Assembly (NCBI RefSeq): GCF_005952805.1
Contig: NZ_CP040709.1
Span: 806,001-870,000 of the forward strand
Length of the DNA: 64,000 nucleotides
Reading direction: 5' to 3'
DNA from: Inhella inkyongensis
GTDB taxonomy: Bacteria > Pseudomonadota > Gammaproteobacteria > Burkholderiales > Burkholderiaceae_C
Below the pieces are notes generated by a model that saw only the letters and a list, made by a program, of their open reading frames with translations, ran no database searches and was not told the DNA's origin. The translations under genes were made by a program, and so were the position numbers. Below are positions 62,672 to 64,000 of this stretch, in pieces. Positions within the stretch are counted from its first letter, which is position 1; the number at the start of each line of letters is the position of its first letter.

Positions 62672-63508
62672 GTGAGCGATCTGCGCGAACCCCTGCAATT
62701 TCTGAAGGCTCCGGCACCAGCGCCCGCGTTCGCCCCTGGCCATGTCACCCTGATGGGCGCCGGCCCCGGCGACCCCGATCTTCTGACCGTGAAGGCCGCG
62801 CGCATCCTGGCGCAGGCCAAGCTGGTGCTCTACGACCAATTGGTGGACATGGCCATCCTGAACCTGTTGCCGGCCGACGCGGATCGGGTGTTCGTGGGCA
62901 AGGCGGCGGGCCGCCATTCACTCAAGCAGGACGCCATCATCGAGTTGATGCTGCAGCTCGCCTTGGCGGGGCGTTCCCTGGTGCGGCTCAAAGGCGGCGA
63001 CCCCTACATCTTTGGGCGCGGTGGCGAAGAGGCCCAGGCCTTGGTGCAGGCCGGCGTGCCCTTCGAGGTGATCCCGGGCATCAGCGCGGCCCAGGCCGCA
63101 GGTGCGCTGGCGGGCATGCCGCTGACGCACCGTGACCATGCGCAGACCTTGATCTGGACCACCGGCCATTTGCGCGAGGACGGCCAGGGCGAACCCAGTG
63201 TGGATCTGGACTGGGATCTGCTGGCCCGACCGCGTCAGACCGTGGCCATCTACATGGGCCTGGGCGCCTTGCCGGTGATCAGTCGCGAACTGATCGCCCA
63301 GGGACGCAGCCCGGACACCCCGGCTGCGCTGATCGAGCGCGCCAGCCGACCGGAAATGCGCACCGTGGTGGGCACCTTGCAGAGCCTGCCGTCATTGGCG
63401 CTGACCGAAGGGGTGAAATCCCCGGCGCTGATCCTCATCGGGGACGTGGTGATGCTGCACCATGCCTTGGCCACTCCTGTCAGCGCCGGGGCGGGTGTCT
63501 CGCGGTAG
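62672..63508 (+). CDS. cobA: Uroporphyrinogen-III C-methyltransferase (SUMT)
   Basis: A 278-residue SUMT that twice methylates uroporphyrinogen III to precorrin-2, the branch point to siroheme, heme d1 and cobalamin. Motifs are VTLMGAGPGDPDLLTVKAAR, VLYDQLVD, LVRLKGGDPYIFGRGGEE in pieces, and VIPGISAAQAAGALAGMPLTHRD in pieces. The start is a GTG at 62672 with GGAG about six bases upstream. It is a single-domain enzyme. It lies far from the cob operon, so it may serve siroheme or heme d1 rather than B12. Confidence 0.93.
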   Translation: MSDLREPLQFLKAPAPAPAFAPGHVTLMGAGPGDPDLLTVKAARILAQAKLVLYDQLVDMAILNLLPADADRVFVGKAAGRHSLKQDAIIELMLQLALAGRSLVRLKGGDPYIFGRGGEEAQALVQAGVPFEVIPGISAAQAAGALAGMPLTHRDHAQTLIWTTGHLREDGQGEPSVDLDWDLLARPRQTVAIYMGLGALPVISRELIAQGRSPDTPAALIERASRPEMRTVVGTLQSLPSLALTEGVKSPALILIGDVVMLHHALATPVSAGAGVSR

Positions 63509-63613
63509 CGCCTGACGGGACGCGGGGGCGCGCCAGCCAGCGCTTGTGAAGACCCCCTTGGCAAGCGGGAGCAGAGTCCGCAGCATGCCGGCATCGTGTT
63601 GCGAAGACCTGCC

Positions 63614-64000
63614 ATGACCCGACTCTGGATGCCCGCCTTGCTGCTGAGCTACGCCCTGCTGCTGCTCATGGGCCCACAGCTCATGCCCCTGATCCAAAAA
63701 GCCGTGGCCGCGAGCGGCGCGCCTGCCACGCCCCACGCCCATCCCTTTGTGGACACGCGCGCCTGGCTGGGCCTGCCCAATGCGGCCGACACCCTGAGCA
63801 ATCTGCCCTTCGCGGTGCTGGGGGGCTGGCTCCTGCTGCGCCTGCGCCGGGTGTTGTTGAGCCGGGTGCAACACCGATGCCTCAGCGTGCTGGCCTGGGG
63901 CTTGTTGCTCACGGCCCTGGGCTCCGGCCTCTATCACTGGGCGCCCACGGCGCAGACCTTGGTGGCCGATCGCCTGGGCATGGCGGTGCTGTTCGCCGGC
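63614..64000 (+). CDS. Ceramidase-like (CREST superfamily) membrane protein, N-terminal part
   Basis: The first 129 residues of a gene that runs off the right edge. Two or three hydrophobic helices are visible. The motif GLPNAADTLSNLPFAVLGGW followed by GSGLYHWAPTAQTLVADRLG has the conserved D/S and H of the CREST (alkaline ceramidase/PAQR) superfamily of membrane hydrolases. The full reaction cannot be judged from the partial sequence. Confidence 0.75.
   Translation, partial: MTRLWMPALLLSYALLLLMGPQLMPLIQKAVAASGAPATPHAHPFVDTRAWLGLPNAADTLSNLPFAVLGGWLLLRLRRVLLSRVQHRCLSVLAWGLLLTALGSGLYHWAPTAQTLVADRLGMAVLFAG

Overview
The window is GC-rich (roughly two thirds G+C by eye), gene-dense bacterial chromosome. 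Gene content points to a betaproteobacterium of the order Burkholderiales: a split cob/btu cobalamin operon under a B12 riboswitch, a tandem pair of cyanophycin synthetases with their ABC-transporter/DUF1854 partners, aceK, and an AMP-phosphorylase-like/PRPP-synthetase-like pair. The genus cannot be fixed from sequence alone. I saw no rRNA, tRNA, CRISPR array, transposase or phage gene.

Layout. 1-1060: end of a copper-protein cluster (cupredoxin, DUF411 protein, small exported protein). 1066-15664: cobalamin uptake and late assembly: riboswitch, btuB, cobU, btuF, btuC, btuD, cobO, an ATP-pyrophosphatase-like gene, a DUF1636 gene, then (after a ~590-bp imperfect palindrome) cbiB, cobD/cobC, cobQ, cobT and, past an opposite-strand gene, cobS and the cobC phosphatase. 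15725-18752: an unknown protein, a LuxR-type regulator, a GNAT enzyme and a small outer-membrane barrel. 18879-23677: a lipid A/envelope modification locus: dgkA, histidine kinase and PmrA-like regulator on the minus strand, divergent from eptA and a PAP2 phosphatase, with four CTTCAG hexamers at exact 11-bp spacing in the divergent promoter. 23774-24639: three small membrane-anchored proteins. 24785-33174: a methyltransferase and the cyanophycin cluster. 33230-38396: a lipoprotein with an HELAH zinc-protease motif, an acyltransferase, two small exported proteins and RsuA.

38481-43034: isovaleryl-CoA dehydrogenase, a small membrane protein, GNAT, beta carbonic anhydrase, AceK. 43054-50711: two large secreted SH3-like paralogues both ending in YGCGC, bracketing an APH-fold protein, an ankyrin-containing exported protein and an alpha/beta hydrolase. 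50716-58869: a solute-binding protein, a cytochrome P450 with a divergent AraC regulator, the PRPP-synthetase-like/AMP-phosphorylase-like pair behind an FNR-like box, a class C serine hydrolase and a second AraC regulator. 58873-62407: a DUF1501/DUF1800 secreted pair. 62672-64000: SUMT (cobA) and the start of a ceramidase-like membrane protein.

The most notable signals are the 11-bp-periodic regulator array at eptA with a related repeat near the metalloprotease-like lipoprotein, the large palindrome inside the cob operon, the second cyanophycin synthetase with a degraded Mur-ligase P-loop, the AMP-phosphorylase-like/PRPP-synthetase-like pair with its FNR-like box, and the small proteins carrying TonB-box-like PTVVVTAKR motifs.
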